Below, one piece after another: positions 15,992 to 24,112 of a stretch of 64,000 bases of DNA (its first letter is position 1; every line of letters begins with the position of its first letter). The translations under genes and the position numbers were made by a program. The stretch is taken from NCBI RefSeq assembly GCF_000730565.1, contig NZ_BBIQ01000019.1:1-64000 (forward strand). The letters are read 5' to 3'. This DNA comes from Pseudomonas fulva NBRC 16637 = DSM 17717 (GTDB lineage Bacteria > Pseudomonadota > Gammaproteobacteria > Pseudomonadales > Pseudomonadaceae). The notes beneath the pieces are model-generated. The model did no database searches. It worked only from the letters and a program-made list of their open reading frames with translations, and was not told where the DNA came from.

Positions 15992-17869
15992 ATGAGTCAT
16001 TCCTCGCAATTCACCTTGCTCGGCAAGCGGCGCTTCCTGCCTTTCTTCATTACTCAGTCGCTCGGTGCGTTCAACGACAACCTGTTCAAGCAGTCGCTGA
16101 TCCTGGCCATCCTGTTCAAGCTGAGCCTTGGGGACGGTGACCGATCCATCTGGGTCAATCTGTGTGCCTTGCTGTTCATCCTGCCGTTCTTTCTTTTTTC
16201 GGCGCTGGGTGGACAGTTCGGGGAGAAGTTTCCCAAGGACGCGCTCATTCGTGTGATCAAGCTGGCGGAGATCGGCATCATGTCGATCGGCGCGCTGGGG
16301 TTTGCGACCAATCACCTGGCCCTCATGCTGGTGGCCTTGTTCGGCATGGGTACCCATTCGGCGCTGTTCGGGCCGGTGAAGTACTCGATCCTGCCCCAAG
16401 CGCTGCGTGAGCAAGAGCTGGTAGGCGGCAATGGGCTGGTGGAGACGGGCACCTTCCTGGCTATCCTCGCCGGCACCATCGGCGCCGGGGTGATGATGTC
16501 GACCGAACGCTATGCCGCGGTGGTAGCCGGTGGCGTAGTGGGCACTGCCGTACTGGGCTATCTGGCCAGCCGCTGGATTCCCCGTGCCGCCGCTGCCTCA
16601 CCCCACATGAAGCTGGACTGGAACATCTTCAGGCAGTCGTGGACTATCCTGCGCATGGGCCTTGCCCAGCCGCCTGCGGTATCGCGCTCGATCGTCGGCA
16701 ACTCCTGGTTCTGGTTCGTCGGCGCCATCTACCTGACCCAGATCCCGGCCTATGCCAAGGACTGGCTGCACGGCGATGGCACCGTGGTCACCCTGGTGCT
16801 GACGCTGTTCTCGGTGGGCATCGCCCTGGGTTCCTTGTTGTGTGAGCGTCTGAGCGGGCGCAAGGTGGAGATCGGGCTGGTGCCGTTCGGCTCCTTTGGC
16901 CTGACCGTGTTCGGCCTGCTGTGGTGGTGGCATTCCGGGGATGTGCCCAGCGCTGCCAGCGCCCATGACTGGCTCGACCTGCTGGGCCTGAGCCAGGCGT
17001 GGTGGATTCTGCTGTCCATCGTCGGGCTCGGGGTGTTTGGCGGTTTCTATATCGTGCCGCTGTACGCATTGATTCAGGCACGCACCGCCGTAGACGAGCG
17101 CGCGCGGGTGATCGCTGCCAACAACATCCTCAATGCGTTGTTCATGGTGGTATCGGCCCTGTTGACCATGGTGCTGCTGGGCGTGGCTGGGCTGGACATC
17201 CCGCAGCTGTTTTTGGTCGTCTCGCTGCTGAACATCGCCGTCAACGCCTACATTTTCAGCATCGTGCCTGAATTCACCATGCGGTTTCTCATCTGGCTGC
17301 TCAGTCACTCGATGTACCGCGTCAAGCACCAGGGGCTGCAGCACATTCCCGACGAAGGCGCGGCATTGCTGGTGTGCAACCACGTGTCGTTCGTCGATGC
17401 CTTGTTGCTCGCTGGCGCGATACGCCGTCCCATTCGTTTCGTCATGTACTACAAGATCTACAACCTGCCCGTGCTCAACTTCGTGTTTCGCACCGCAGGC
17501 GCCATTCCGATTGCCGGACGCAGCGAGGACCTGGCGACGTACGAGCGCGCCTTCACCCGCATTGCCCGTTACCTGGCTGACGGCGAGCTTGTGTGCATCT
17601 TTCCCGAGGGCAAGCTGACAGGGGACGGTGAGGTCGACGTGTTCAAGGGCGGCTTGAGCCATATCCTTGAACAGACGCCGGTGCCGGTGATTCCCCTGGC
17701 GCTGCAAGGGCTGTGGGGCAGTTTCTTCAGTCGCGACCCGGCCAAAGGGTTTTTCAGAAGAATGTGGTCCCGTGTGACCGTCGTGGCAGGCAGCGCCATC
17801 CCTGCACAGGAGGCGCTACCAGAGCGGCTGCGCGAGCAGGTCATTGGCCTGCGCGCAGGCATTCGCTGA
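15992..17869 (+). CDS. MFS transporter fused to a PlsC-type acyltransferase
   Basis: From the ATG at 15992 (AAGGA upstream) the product has 625 residues. Residues 1-430 form an LplT-like major-facilitator domain of about 12 helices; residues 450-625 form a 1-acylglycerol-phosphate acyltransferase domain with the catalytic HX4D motif (His464-Asp469, NHVSFVD) and the FPEGKLT motif. It resembles E. coli LplT-Aas, which flips lysophospholipids inward and re-acylates them, but it lacks the acyl-ACP synthetase domain of Aas, so it would need acyl-ACP or acyl-CoA made elsewhere. Role: lysophospholipid rescue in the inner membrane (inferred). It is divergent from bglX. Confidence 0.88.
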   Translation: MSHSSQFTLLGKRRFLPFFITQSLGAFNDNLFKQSLILAILFKLSLGDGDRSIWVNLCALLFILPFFLFSALGGQFGEKFPKDALIRVIKLAEIGIMSIGALGFATNHLALMLVALFGMGTHSALFGPVKYSILPQALREQELVGGNGLVETGTFLAILAGTIGAGVMMSTERYAAVVAGGVVGTAVLGYLASRWIPRAAAASPHMKLDWNIFRQSWTILRMGLAQPPAVSRSIVGNSWFWFVGAIYLTQIPAYAKDWLHGDGTVVTLVLTLFSVGIALGSLLCERLSGRKVEIGLVPFGSFGLTVFGLLWWWHSGDVPSAASAHDWLDLLGLSQAWWILLSIVGLGVFGGFYIVPLYALIQARTAVDERARVIAANNILNALFMVVSALLTMVLLGVAGLDIPQLFLVVSLLNIAVNAYIFSIVPEFTMRFLIWLLSHSMYRVKHQGLQHIPDEGAALLVCNHVSFVDALLLAGAIRRPIRFVMYYKIYNLPVLNFVFRTAGAIPIAGRSEDLATYERAFTRIARYLADGELVCIFPEGKLTGDGEVDVFKGGLSHILEQTPVPVIPLALQGLWGSFFSRDPAKGFFRRMWSRVTVVAGSAIPAQEALPERLREQVIGLRAGIR

Positions 17870-17878
17870 GCAAACCTG

Positions 17879-17902
17879 GCCAGCTGACCGGTATCAGCTG
17901 GC
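17879..17902. terminator. Hairpin between convergent genes
   Basis: A perfect 9-bp stem (GCCAGCTGA / TCAGCTGGC, 6-nt loop) lies between the acyltransferase fusion and sugE and overlaps the sugE stop codon. It has no long T-run, so it is a weak or factor-assisted bidirectional terminator. Confidence 0.5.
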
Positions 17903-18211
17903 GCTGACCTTGAGGCCGATCAGGCCGCATACGATCAGTGCCACGCTGACCAGTCGAACCAACGCCATGGACTCACCGAACAGGATGATGCCGGCGATCA
18001 CGGTGCCCACCGCGCCGACGCCGGTCCAAATGGCATAGGCCGTCCCCAGCGGCAGCTCTTTCATCGCCAGGCCCAGCAGGCCGAGACTGACGGCCATGGC
18101 GGCAACCGTCAGCGCGGTGGGCAGTGGCTTGCTGAAGCCGTCGGTATACTTGAGGCCAACGGCCCAGCCGACCTCGAACAGGCCGGCGAAGAACAGGATG
18201 ATCCAGGACAT
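17894..18211 (-). CDS. sugE: SMR-family guanidinium exporter SugE/Gdx
   Basis: The 105-residue protein starts at the ATG at 18211 with GGAGA upstream. It has four membrane helices filling the chain, with the conserved membrane glutamate near the N-terminus (AGLFEVGWAVGLK) that couples proton entry to substrate exit, and the GTAYAIWTGVGAVG motif of the SugE branch. SugE (Gdx) proteins export guanidinium and some quaternary ammonium compounds as dual-topology dimers. The leader of this gene carries two ACGR-loop hairpins that match a guanidine-II riboswitch, which independently supports guanidinium as the substrate. Confidence 0.95.
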   Translation of the reverse strand: MSWIILFFAGLFEVGWAVGLKYTDGFSKPLPTALTVAAMAVSLGLLGLAMKELPLGTAYAIWTGVGAVGTVIAGIILFGESMALVRLVSVALIVCGLIGLKVSAS

Positions 18212-18237
18212 GATGCGTCTCCATCGTTGCAAGTGAT

Positions 18238-18286
18238 GGGGCCGTCCCCTGGATGATCACGCTGGGCGTCGTGAGGTCGTCCTCAC
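18238..18286 (-). promoter_or_regulatory. Guanidine-II (mini-ykkC) riboswitch
   Basis: On the minus strand, in the order transcribed, there are two perfect hairpins: GTGAGG-ACGA-CCTCAC (18286-18271) and GGGG-ACGG-CCCC (18249-18238), separated by 21 nt. Two stems each capped by an ACGR tetraloop define the mini-ykkC class, which binds guanidinium by loop-loop pairing. It lies 26 nt upstream of the sugE start and just before its ribosome site, so translational control is likely. This was read directly from the sequence and fits the known association of this class with sugE. Confidence 0.88.
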
Positions 18287-18344
18287 CGTGAGCCCATGGT
18301 GCACATCTACGGTCTGCCGGGCAAGCCTGCGGGCCAATCGCCTG

Positions 18345-19310
18345 TCAGCGTCTGACACGTTTTGCGCCCTCGACGTCGGAGGAGGTGTCCTCCAGCCGCC
18401 GGAACCAGGTGGAAAGCAGCGCCCCGGAAATATTGTGCCACACGCTGAACAGCGCACTGGGCACGGCCGCCAGGGGCGAGAAGTGCGCAGCGGCAAGGGC
18501 TGCTCCTAGCCCGGAGTTCTGCATGCCGACCTCCAGCGCCAGCGACTTGCGCTGGGCCAAGGGCAGTTTGCACAGCTTGCCGGTGATGTACCCCAGCAAA
18601 TAACCGAAGCTGTTGTGCAACATGACCACCGCCATGATCAACAGCCCCGACTCGGCGATTTTCGCCTGGCTGGCGGCCACCACGGCGCATACGATCAGTA
18701 CGATGCTCACCACCGATACCAGTGGCAAAACCTGAACTGCGGTCTGCACGCGCTCACCCAGCAGGCGTTGGGCCAGCACGCCGAGTACGATCGGGAGCAT
18801 GACCAGCTGCAGGATCGACCAGAACATATCCATGAAGGACACCGGAAGCCAGGCCGACGCCAGGAACCAGATCAGCGCAGGGGTCAGCAGTGGCGCCAGC
18901 AGCGTGGTGACGCCTGCGATGGCTACGGCCAGCGCGAGGTCGCCGCGCGACAGCCACACCATCACGTTCGAGGCCGTACCGCTCGGGCAGCAGCCGACCA
19001 GGATCACGCCCACGGCGATCTGCGGCGGTAGCTCGAAGAGCTGGCACAGCAGCCAGGCCATGCCCGGCATGATCACGAAATGCGCGACCACCCCCAGCAT
19101 GACCCGCCAGGGTTGGCGGGCCAGGGCAGCGAAGTCGTCGAGCTTGAGGGTAAGGCCCATTCCGAACATCACCAGCCCCAGCAAGGGCACGATGGCCACC
19201 TTCAACCCAATGAACCATTGCGGTTGCAGGAAGGCCAGCACGGCGAACACCAATACCCACAAGGCAAAGGTGTTGCCGACGAATCGACTCAAGGCGGCGA
19301 GGGCGCGCAT
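18345..19310 (-). CDS. Bile acid:sodium symporter (BASS) family transporter
   Basis: The 321-residue protein has about ten membrane helices. The motifs LVGCCPSGTASNVM and LEVGMQNSGLG mark the two crossed-helix sodium/substrate sites of the BASS fold. Bacterial members carry pantoate or ketopantoate (PanS), pyruvate-like acids or sterol acids by sodium symport; the sequence does not settle which. GGAG lies eight bases before the ATG at 19310. It is upstream of sugE on the same strand, but the riboswitch between them and about 130 bp of leader suggest separate transcription of sugE. Confidence 0.88.
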   Translation of the reverse strand: MRALAALSRFVGNTFALWVLVFAVLAFLQPQWFIGLKVAIVPLLGLVMFGMGLTLKLDDFAALARQPWRVMLGVVAHFVIMPGMAWLLCQLFELPPQIAVGVILVGCCPSGTASNVMVWLSRGDLALAVAIAGVTTLLAPLLTPALIWFLASAWLPVSFMDMFWSILQLVMLPIVLGVLAQRLLGERVQTAVQVLPLVSVVSIVLIVCAVVAASQAKIAESGLLIMAVVMLHNSFGYLLGYITGKLCKLPLAQRKSLALEVGMQNSGLGAALAAAHFSPLAAVPSALFSVWHNISGALLSTWFRRLEDTSSDVEGAKRVRR

Positions 19311-19423
19311 GGGGTTATCTCCAGTTCGACTGCATGCCCGGGCATTGTCGCTGCAGGCAGGGGGTCAAGTGCGGCAACGGTGCCGCACTCAAGTGTCGTG
19401 GGTACTGCCAACCCGCAGCGGGC

Positions 19424-20344
19424 TCACACCCCTTGCGGGATTTCTTCGCCGCCCAAAGCTTCGAAGAGCACGGGCAGGAACTCTGCAAATGTCATCATCA
19501 TCAGCTGGAAGCTGGCGTCGAACTGCTGCGCGGCCTCGTCACCGCCATCCTGCTCGGCCTGCTCCTGCAGCAGTTCCTCGAATTTCAGGCGCTTGATGAC
19601 CATCTTGTCGTCCAGCACGAACGACAGTTTGTCCTGCCAGGCCAGGGCGAGTTGGGTCACGACCTTGCCGGTACTCAGGTGCAGCTGGATTTCCTCGCCA
19701 GTCAGGTCCTGGCGCTTGCAGCGCACGATGCCGCCATCTTCGGCCGTGTCGCGCAGCTCGCATTCGTCCAGCACATAGAAGCCTTCGGCGGCATTCTGGG
19801 ATTTGACCCAGTCGGTCATGGTGGCCACCGGGGCGATCTTGACGGTGGCCGGCCGCACGGGCAGCGAGCCCATCACTTCGCGCAGCGTGGACAGCAGGTC
19901 TTCGGCGCGTTTGGCGCTGGCCGAGTTGACCAGAATCACCCCCAGGCGCGGGGCGATGGCAGCGAAGATCATCGAGCGGCGAATGAAGGCGCGAGGCAGG
20001 AAGGCCTGAATGATCTCGTCCTTGATCTGGTCACGCTCCTTCTTGTAGACCTTGCGCATCTGTTCGGTCTCGATCTCTTCGACCTTTTCCTTGACCGCGT
20101 CATTGACCACGCTGCTGGGCAGAATACGTTCTTCCTTGCGTGCAGCGATCAGCAGGTAATCGCCACTGATGTGCACCAGCGGGGCATCTTCGCCCTTGCC
20201 GAACGGGGCGACGAAACCGTAGGTGGCCAGCTCCTGGCTGGCGCACGGACGGGCTGGCTTGCTGGCCAGGGCAGCCTCCAGGGCTTCAGGCTCGAAGGGC
20301 ACGTCCTGGGTCAGGCGGTAGGTCAGCAGGTTCTTGAACCACAT
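19424..20344 (-). CDS. rdgC: Recombination-associated protein RdgC
   Basis: The 306-residue protein has the typical RdgC N-terminus (MWFKNLLTYRLTQ) and the charged central segment with KVYKKERDQIKDEI. RdgC forms a ring-shaped dimer that encircles double-stranded DNA without sequence preference and restrains RecA loading. Length matches the family (about 300). It is a single gene; upstream lie the two tRNA genes on the opposite strand. No clear terminator is visible downstream, where the BASS gene follows after 113 bp. Confidence 0.97.
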   Translation of the reverse strand: MWFKNLLTYRLTQDVPFEPEALEAALASKPARPCASQELATYGFVAPFGKGEDAPLVHISGDYLLIAARKEERILPSSVVNDAVKEKVEEIETEQMRKVYKKERDQIKDEIIQAFLPRAFIRRSMIFAAIAPRLGVILVNSASAKRAEDLLSTLREVMGSLPVRPATVKIAPVATMTDWVKSQNAAEGFYVLDECELRDTAEDGGIVRCKRQDLTGEEIQLHLSTGKVVTQLALAWQDKLSFVLDDKMVIKRLKFEELLQEQAEQDGGDEAAQQFDASFQLMMMTFAEFLPVLFEALGGEEIPQGV

Positions 20345-20559
20345 CGGGGAAGTCTCTCATTAATGCATAAGGCGGGCATTATTCTCCTACCAGCCCCGGA
20401 AGGCCAACCCTGTCAGAGGGCCAGCAGTGCACAAACCGGACGAAATCGGGCCGTTACGCTAGGTCGTTGAAAGATCTGTACTTTTTTCGAAATAAAGTGA
20501 AAGAAAGTGCTTGCCAGGGGGCAGGGCCGTCCGTAGAATGCGCCCCACACCGAGACGAA

Positions 20560-20635
20560 GGGTGATTAGCTCAGCCGGGAGAGCATCTGCCTTACAAGCA
20601 GAGGGTCGGCGGTTCGATCCCGTCATCACCCACCA
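20560..20635 (+). tRNA. tRNA-Val (TAC)
   Basis: A complete 76-nt cloverleaf: acceptor stem GGGTGAT/ATCACCC, D-arm around AGCTCAGCCGGGAGAGC, anticodon loop CTTACAA with anticodon TAC, T-arm GGTTCGATCC, discriminator A and encoded CCA at the 3' end. It is followed 13 nt later by tRNA-Asp, so the two form one transcript. Confidence 0.97.
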
Positions 20636-20648
20636 CTCGATGTATAGC

Positions 20649-20725
20649 GCAGCGGTAGTTCAGTCGGTTAGAATACCGGCCTGTCACGCCGGGGGTCGCG
20701 GGTTCGAGTCCCGTCCGCTGCGCCA
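20649..20725 (+). tRNA. tRNA-Asp (GTC)
   Basis: A complete 77-nt cloverleaf: acceptor stem GCAGCGG/CCGCTGC, anticodon stem CCGGC/GCCGG around the loop CTGTCAC with anticodon GTC, T-arm GGTTCGAGTCC, discriminator G and encoded CCA. It is the second gene of a Val-Asp pair ended by a strong terminator. Confidence 0.97.
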
Positions 20726-20767
20726 TATTCAGCTTCAAGGGCCCACTGAACACCCTGAAGCAATAAG

Positions 20768-20793
20768 AAAGCGACCCTAGGGTCGCTTTTTTT
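20768..20793 (+). terminator. Rho-independent terminator of the tRNA pair
   Basis: A near-perfect palindrome with arms AAAGCGACCC and GGGTCGCTTT at 20768-20789 is followed by four further T residues. It closes the tRNA-Val/tRNA-Asp transcript; the A-run on the other side lets it also serve the convergent map gene. Confidence 0.92.
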
Positions 20794-20823
20794 ATGCCTG
20801 CATTTCAGTTTTATAGTCGTCTT

Positions 20824-21624
20824 TCAGGCCCGGGCCGCCTGGCCATTGAGGCCTGGGCGCTCCTCGGCCCGCAGGGTCAGTACCTCGAACCCTTCGTCCG
20901 TCACGGCCACCGTGTGCTCCCATTGCGCTGACAGGCTGCCGTCACGTGTCACCACGCTCCAGCCATCCTTGAGCGTGCGGGTGCCGCGCCCGCCCTGGTT
21001 GATCATGGGCTCGATGGTGAACACCATGCCTGGCTTGAGCTTCATGCCCATGCCGCGCTGACCGACATGCAGCACCTCTGGCGCTTCATGCATCTGCTGG
21101 CCAATGCCATGCCCACAATACTCTCGGACCACGCTGTAGCCTGCGGCCTCGGCATGCGCCTGCACGGCATGGCCAATGTCACCCAGGGTGGCCCCAGGTC
21201 GTACTTGCTCGATGCCTTTCCACAGCGCCGCATAGGTGGTGTCGATCAGGCGCCGGGCTTCATCATCGATCTGCCCGATGGCGTACATTTTAGAAGAGTC
21301 AGCAATGTAACCGCCTTGTTCCAGCGTGATGTCGACGTTGACGATCGAACCTTCTTTGAGTACTTCATCGGCGTCAGGCATGCCATGGCACACCACATGA
21401 TCGACCGAGGTATTGAGCGCATAGGGAAAGCCGTACTGGCCTTTGCTGGCCGGTCTTGCCCGAAGGGCCTGGACGATGAAGTCTTCTGCGTGGTCATTGA
21501 TCTGCAGGGTGGTGATGCCTGGACGGATGAAACTGTCGAGTTCGGCGAACACCTGTGCCAGCAGTTGGCCTGCGCGGCGCATCAGGTCGAGCTCGGCGGG
21601 GGATTTGATGATGACCTTGGACAT
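20824..21624 (-). CDS. map: Type I methionine aminopeptidase
   Basis: The 266-residue enzyme removes the initiator methionine from new proteins. Its pita-bread fold carries the five metal ligands in the usual order: Asp in VNVDITL, Asp in IADSSKM (the usual GDTS-type segment is here ADSS), His in GHGIGQQMHEAP, Glu in FTIEPMI and Glu in QWEHTVAV; the substrate-binding His is in VVCHGMP. Pseudomonas genomes often carry a second map away from rpsB; the absence of rpsB here suggests this is such a copy (inference). The gene ends against the tRNA terminator and is divergent from the FKBP lipoprotein gene. Confidence 0.95.
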   Translation of the reverse strand: MSKVIIKSPAELDLMRRAGQLLAQVFAELDSFIRPGITTLQINDHAEDFIVQALRARPASKGQYGFPYALNTSVDHVVCHGMPDADEVLKEGSIVNVDITLEQGGYIADSSKMYAIGQIDDEARRLIDTTYAALWKGIEQVRPGATLGDIGHAVQAHAEAAGYSVVREYCGHGIGQQMHEAPEVLHVGQRGMGMKLKPGMVFTIEPMINQGGRGTRTLKDGWSVVTRDGSLSAQWEHTVAVTDEGFEVLTLRAEERPGLNGQAARA

Positions 21625-21948
21625 AAACGCGAATAATCACTCCAGCTAGAATGCCTCAAAGCATAGACCCACGGCATACCCACATGCCACCGTCGAGCAC
21701 CGATGCGTCACTTGATCGTGGATGATTTCTTTGTCGGTACCTGCTGTTTTAAATATGACTTTAGCGCTGGCGCGGGGGATCTGTCAGGTCATGGCATGAA
21801 GCTGTTACCTGGTTGATGAATAACGATTCACTTGCTGAACTTACTTACTCAAACCCGCTCCTATGCCGGTAGCCATTGGTGAGGGCCGCCTGCTAAGCTC
21901 GCGGCCTCTACCCTGATTGCCCTTATGGCGCATGAACAAGGAATTAGC
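21625..21948. other. Divergent promoter region map / FKBP gene
   Basis: About 320 bp between divergent starts. It contains A/T-rich stretches near 21735-21765 and an imperfect hairpin (GAGGGCCGC / GCGGCCTC) shortly before the FKBP ribosome site. No open frame with a usable start is apparent. I see no recognisable operator. Confidence 0.45.
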
Positions 21949-22713
21949 ATGAAACAGCATCGTTTGGCGGCTGCGGTTGCCCTGGTAGGCCTGGTACTGG
22001 CTGGTTGTGATCAGCAGGCCAGCAGCCCCGAACTGAAGACGCCTGCGCAGAAAGCTTCCTACGGCATTGGCCTGAACATGGGCAAGAGCCTGGCGCAGGA
22101 AGGCATGGACGACCTCGATTCCAAGGCGGTAGCGCTGGGTATCGAGGACGCCGTTGGCAAGAAAGAGCAGCGCCTGAAGGACGAAGAACTGGTAGAAGCC
22201 TTCACTGCCTTGCAGAAGCGTTCCGAAGAACGCCTGGCCAAGGCCAGCGAAGAGGCGGCCACTGCGGGCAAGAAGTTCCTTGAAGAAAACGGCAAGAAGC
22301 AAGGCGTGGTGACCACCGCATCGGGTCTGCAGTACGAAGTTGTCAAGAAGGCCGATGGCCCGCAGCCCAAGCCAACCGACGTGGTGACCGTTCACTATGA
22401 AGGCAAGTTGATCGACGGCAAGGTCTTCGACAGCTCCGTCGAGCGCGGCAGCCCGATCGACCTGCCGGTCAGCGGCGTGATCCCAGGTTGGGTCGAAGCG
22501 TTGCAATTGATGCACGTTGGCGAGAAGTACAAGTTGTTCATCCCTGCTGACCTGGCCTACGGCGCCCAGAGTCCGAGCCCGTTGATCCCGGCCAATTCGG
22601 TTCTGGTGTTCGACCTGGAACTGATCGCGATCAAGGACCCAGCGCAGCTGCAAGGTGGTGAGCCTGAGGCCGAAGCGCCTGCCGACGCACCGGCTGAAGC
22701 ACCTGCCAAGTAA
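21949..22713 (+). CDS. FKBP-type peptidyl-prolyl isomerase lipoprotein (FkpA/Mip-like)
   Basis: From the ATG at 21949 (AAGGA upstream) the product has 254 residues. The signal peptide ends in a lipobox (LVLAGC, Cys at about residue 20), so it should be a lipoprotein. An N-terminal helical dimerisation domain (about 30-130) precedes a C-terminal FKBP domain (about 140-235) with the active-site pattern VHYEGKLIDGKVFDSS, GVIPGWVEAL and FIPADLAYG. It acts as a folding catalyst and chaperone in the envelope. The C-terminal tail is rich in Glu, Ala and Pro repeats, as seen in Pseudomonas members. Confidence 0.93.
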   Translation: MKQHRLAAAVALVGLVLAGCDQQASSPELKTPAQKASYGIGLNMGKSLAQEGMDDLDSKAVALGIEDAVGKKEQRLKDEELVEAFTALQKRSEERLAKASEEAATAGKKFLEENGKKQGVVTTASGLQYEVVKKADGPQPKPTDVVTVHYEGKLIDGKVFDSSVERGSPIDLPVSGVIPGWVEALQLMHVGEKYKLFIPADLAYGAQSPSPLIPANSVLVFDLELIAIKDPAQLQGGEPEAEAPADAPAEAPAK

Positions 22714-22777
22714 GGCGTGTTTCGATTGAAACGAGCGCGCTGTCATCACGGAGCGTTCGGTTCACTTGATACCATTG

Positions 22778-22794
22778 GGGCCGCTATGCGGCCC
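22778..22794. repeat. REP-like hairpin downstream of the FKBP gene
   Basis: GGGCCGC-TAT-GCGGCCC forms a perfect 7-bp stem with a 3-nt loop. The same GGGGCCGC core recurs at 56357 and 56492 in this window, so it is probably a REP element; it could also stabilise or end the FKBP transcript, though no T-run follows. Confidence 0.6.
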
Positions 22795-23155
22795 TAATAG
22801 TATCTGCGGCAAAGCTAAATCCTGGGGAGGCTGCGCGGCCGATCCGCAGCCCCGGCAAGGCCGTAACTGCGCGGGTACAGCGTACTCCGCCTACACGGGT
22901 ATCTGATGACATTCAGAGCCGTGCTGAACCTGTGGCGGAGCTGCCTTACAGGACGTTCGCATTTGGGCATCCCGTTCGAACCAGCTCTGGCGCCCACGGT
23001 CCGAACAAGGACGGGCGCTGGGTGTAAGCTGCGTCTGAAATAACTGTCCTAGGGCGGGCCCGCGCAGTGCTCTGTAACCGCTGTGTAAAAAATGCCCGAT
23101 CTTGTCCGGTGCCCTGTTTATGGGCCAGCGGGCTCGGAAATGTCCCCCTGTTCAC

Positions 23156-23186
23156 AAGGTTATCCACAATAAATGTGGATAACCTT
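23156..23186. promoter_or_regulatory. Perfect 13-bp palindrome holding two convergent DnaA boxes
   Basis: AAGGTTATCCACA and its exact reverse complement flank a 5-nt spacer. Each arm contains the full DnaA-box consensus TTATCCACA, in opposite orientations. It lies 17 bp before the start of the YkvA-family gene, overlapping the expected promoter or leader. As RNA it would form a stable hairpin next to the ribosome site; as DNA it could be a DnaA operator. Confidence 0.65.
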
Positions 23187-23203
23187 TTCCGTCTGGAGGC
23201 ACC

Positions 23204-23644
23204 ATGAAGGCACCTTGGAATTTCGCCCGCTTCCTGCCCCTGGCAGAGCGCCTGCTCAGCCGTGGGCGCTTGCCGGCGCTGCTGTTCGCGGTGGCCCGCA
23301 AAGGGCCACGCTTGGGCAAACTGCGCGAAGACGTGAAGTTGATGCAGGCCCTGTGCCTGGCATGGTGGCGAGGCGAGTACCGGGCGATCAACCGCAAGGC
23401 CTTGATTACGATCGTTGCCGGTCTGCTTTATTTCGTAAGCCCCATCGACGCCATCCCGGACTGGTTGCTGGGCGTAGGTTTTCTGGATGACATCGCCGTG
23501 CTGGGGTGGGTGCTCAAGACCGTTTCCGATGAACTGGAGCGCTTCAAGGCCTGGCGGGACACCCAGTCGCCAGAACGGCTGCAGGTAGTTGAGCGTCTTC
23601 CAGCCACCCCCGAAGACCTGCGTCTGGAGCGTGAAATCCCTTGA
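23204..23644 (+). CDS. YkvA-family (DUF1232) protein
   Basis: The 146-residue protein carries the DUF1232 core at about residues 60-105, seen as the segment LLYFVSPIDAIPDWLLGVGFLDD, with the conserved SPIDxIPD motif in a membrane-associated hairpin. Function of the family is unknown. GGAGG precedes the ATG. It is preceded by a perfect palindrome containing two DnaA boxes, which is unusual for this family as far as I know. It is probably monocistronic; the next gene begins 126 bp later with its own -10-like TATAAT at 23706. Confidence 0.85.
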   Translation: MKAPWNFARFLPLAERLLSRGRLPALLFAVARKGPRLGKLREDVKLMQALCLAWWRGEYRAINRKALITIVAGLLYFVSPIDAIPDWLLGVGFLDDIAVLGWVLKTVSDELERFKAWRDTQSPERLQVVERLPATPEDLRLEREIP

Positions 23645-23705
23645 GGCGTCAGTGACACGGTAGAACCCTGCCGGCGCTCGACTGCAAAGATCCTGAACTT
23701 GGTCA

Positions 23706-23711
23706 TATAAT
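23706..23711 (+). promoter_or_regulatory. Candidate -10 box of the XRE gene
   Basis: TATAAT matches the sigma-70 -10 consensus exactly and lies 60 bp before the start of the XRE regulator. No good -35 hexamer is visible at 16-18 bp, so an activator or extended element would be needed. Confidence 0.35.
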
Positions 23712-23770
23712 TGGCACATGAAACACGCCAATGGATTACCTTCAGTAGTCCTCTCGAAGGGATTTTTGCA

Positions 23771-24112
23771 ATGGATATTCAGGTCATCAGCCGCGACGGT
23801 CAACCCGAGTATGCCGTCGTACCGTGGGAAGACTACCAGGCGCTGCTCAAGGCAGCAGGGCAGGCCCCAGCGAATACCCCAGTACAGTCACCTGTCGAAG
23901 AAGCCGCCTCACATGCCGCTTTGCCCGCATTTAGCGAAGTAGGTGCCATACGCCGGGACAAAGGCATCGCCGCCGAGCACCTGGCCCGCAATGTGGGGGT
24001 GAGCCCGGCTTACCTGGCGATGATCGAGTCGGGCGAGCGGGAGCCCGATGCCGCCATTCGCCGTGCCCTGGCCTGGCACTTGGGTGTGCCTGGCTGGAGC
24101 GAGGCTTCATGA
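23771..24112 (+). CDS. XRE-family helix-turn-helix regulator with antitoxin-like N-terminus
   Basis: From the ATG at 23771 (GAAGGGA upstream) the product has 113 residues. The first 30 (MDIQVISRDGQPEYAVVP then WEDYQALL) resemble the DNA-binding or clamp strand-helix of Phd/YefM-type antitoxins. A linker follows, then an XRE HTH at about residues 57-110, with AEHLARNVGVSPAYLAMIES as the HTH pair. Its last codons overlap the next gene by 4 bp (ATGA), so the two are translationally coupled. It may autoregulate the pair. Whether this is a toxin-antitoxin unit or an ordinary regulator with a partner cannot be told from sequence. Confidence 0.8.
   Translation: MDIQVISRDGQPEYAVVPWEDYQALLKAAGQAPANTPVQSPVEEAASHAALPAFSEVGAIRRDKGIAAEHLARNVGVSPAYLAMIESGEREPDAAIRRALAWHLGVPGWSEAS

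Larger units (their letters stand above)
22714..23203. other. Intergenic region with REP-like hairpin and DnaA palindrome
   Basis: About 490 bp with no supported gene. It starts with a REP-like hairpin (22778-22794) and a second GC-rich imperfect repeat over about 22830-22866 that may be the other half of a REP pair, and ends with the DnaA-box palindrome at 23156-23186. The middle (22870-23150) shows nothing I recognise. Confidence 0.5.
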
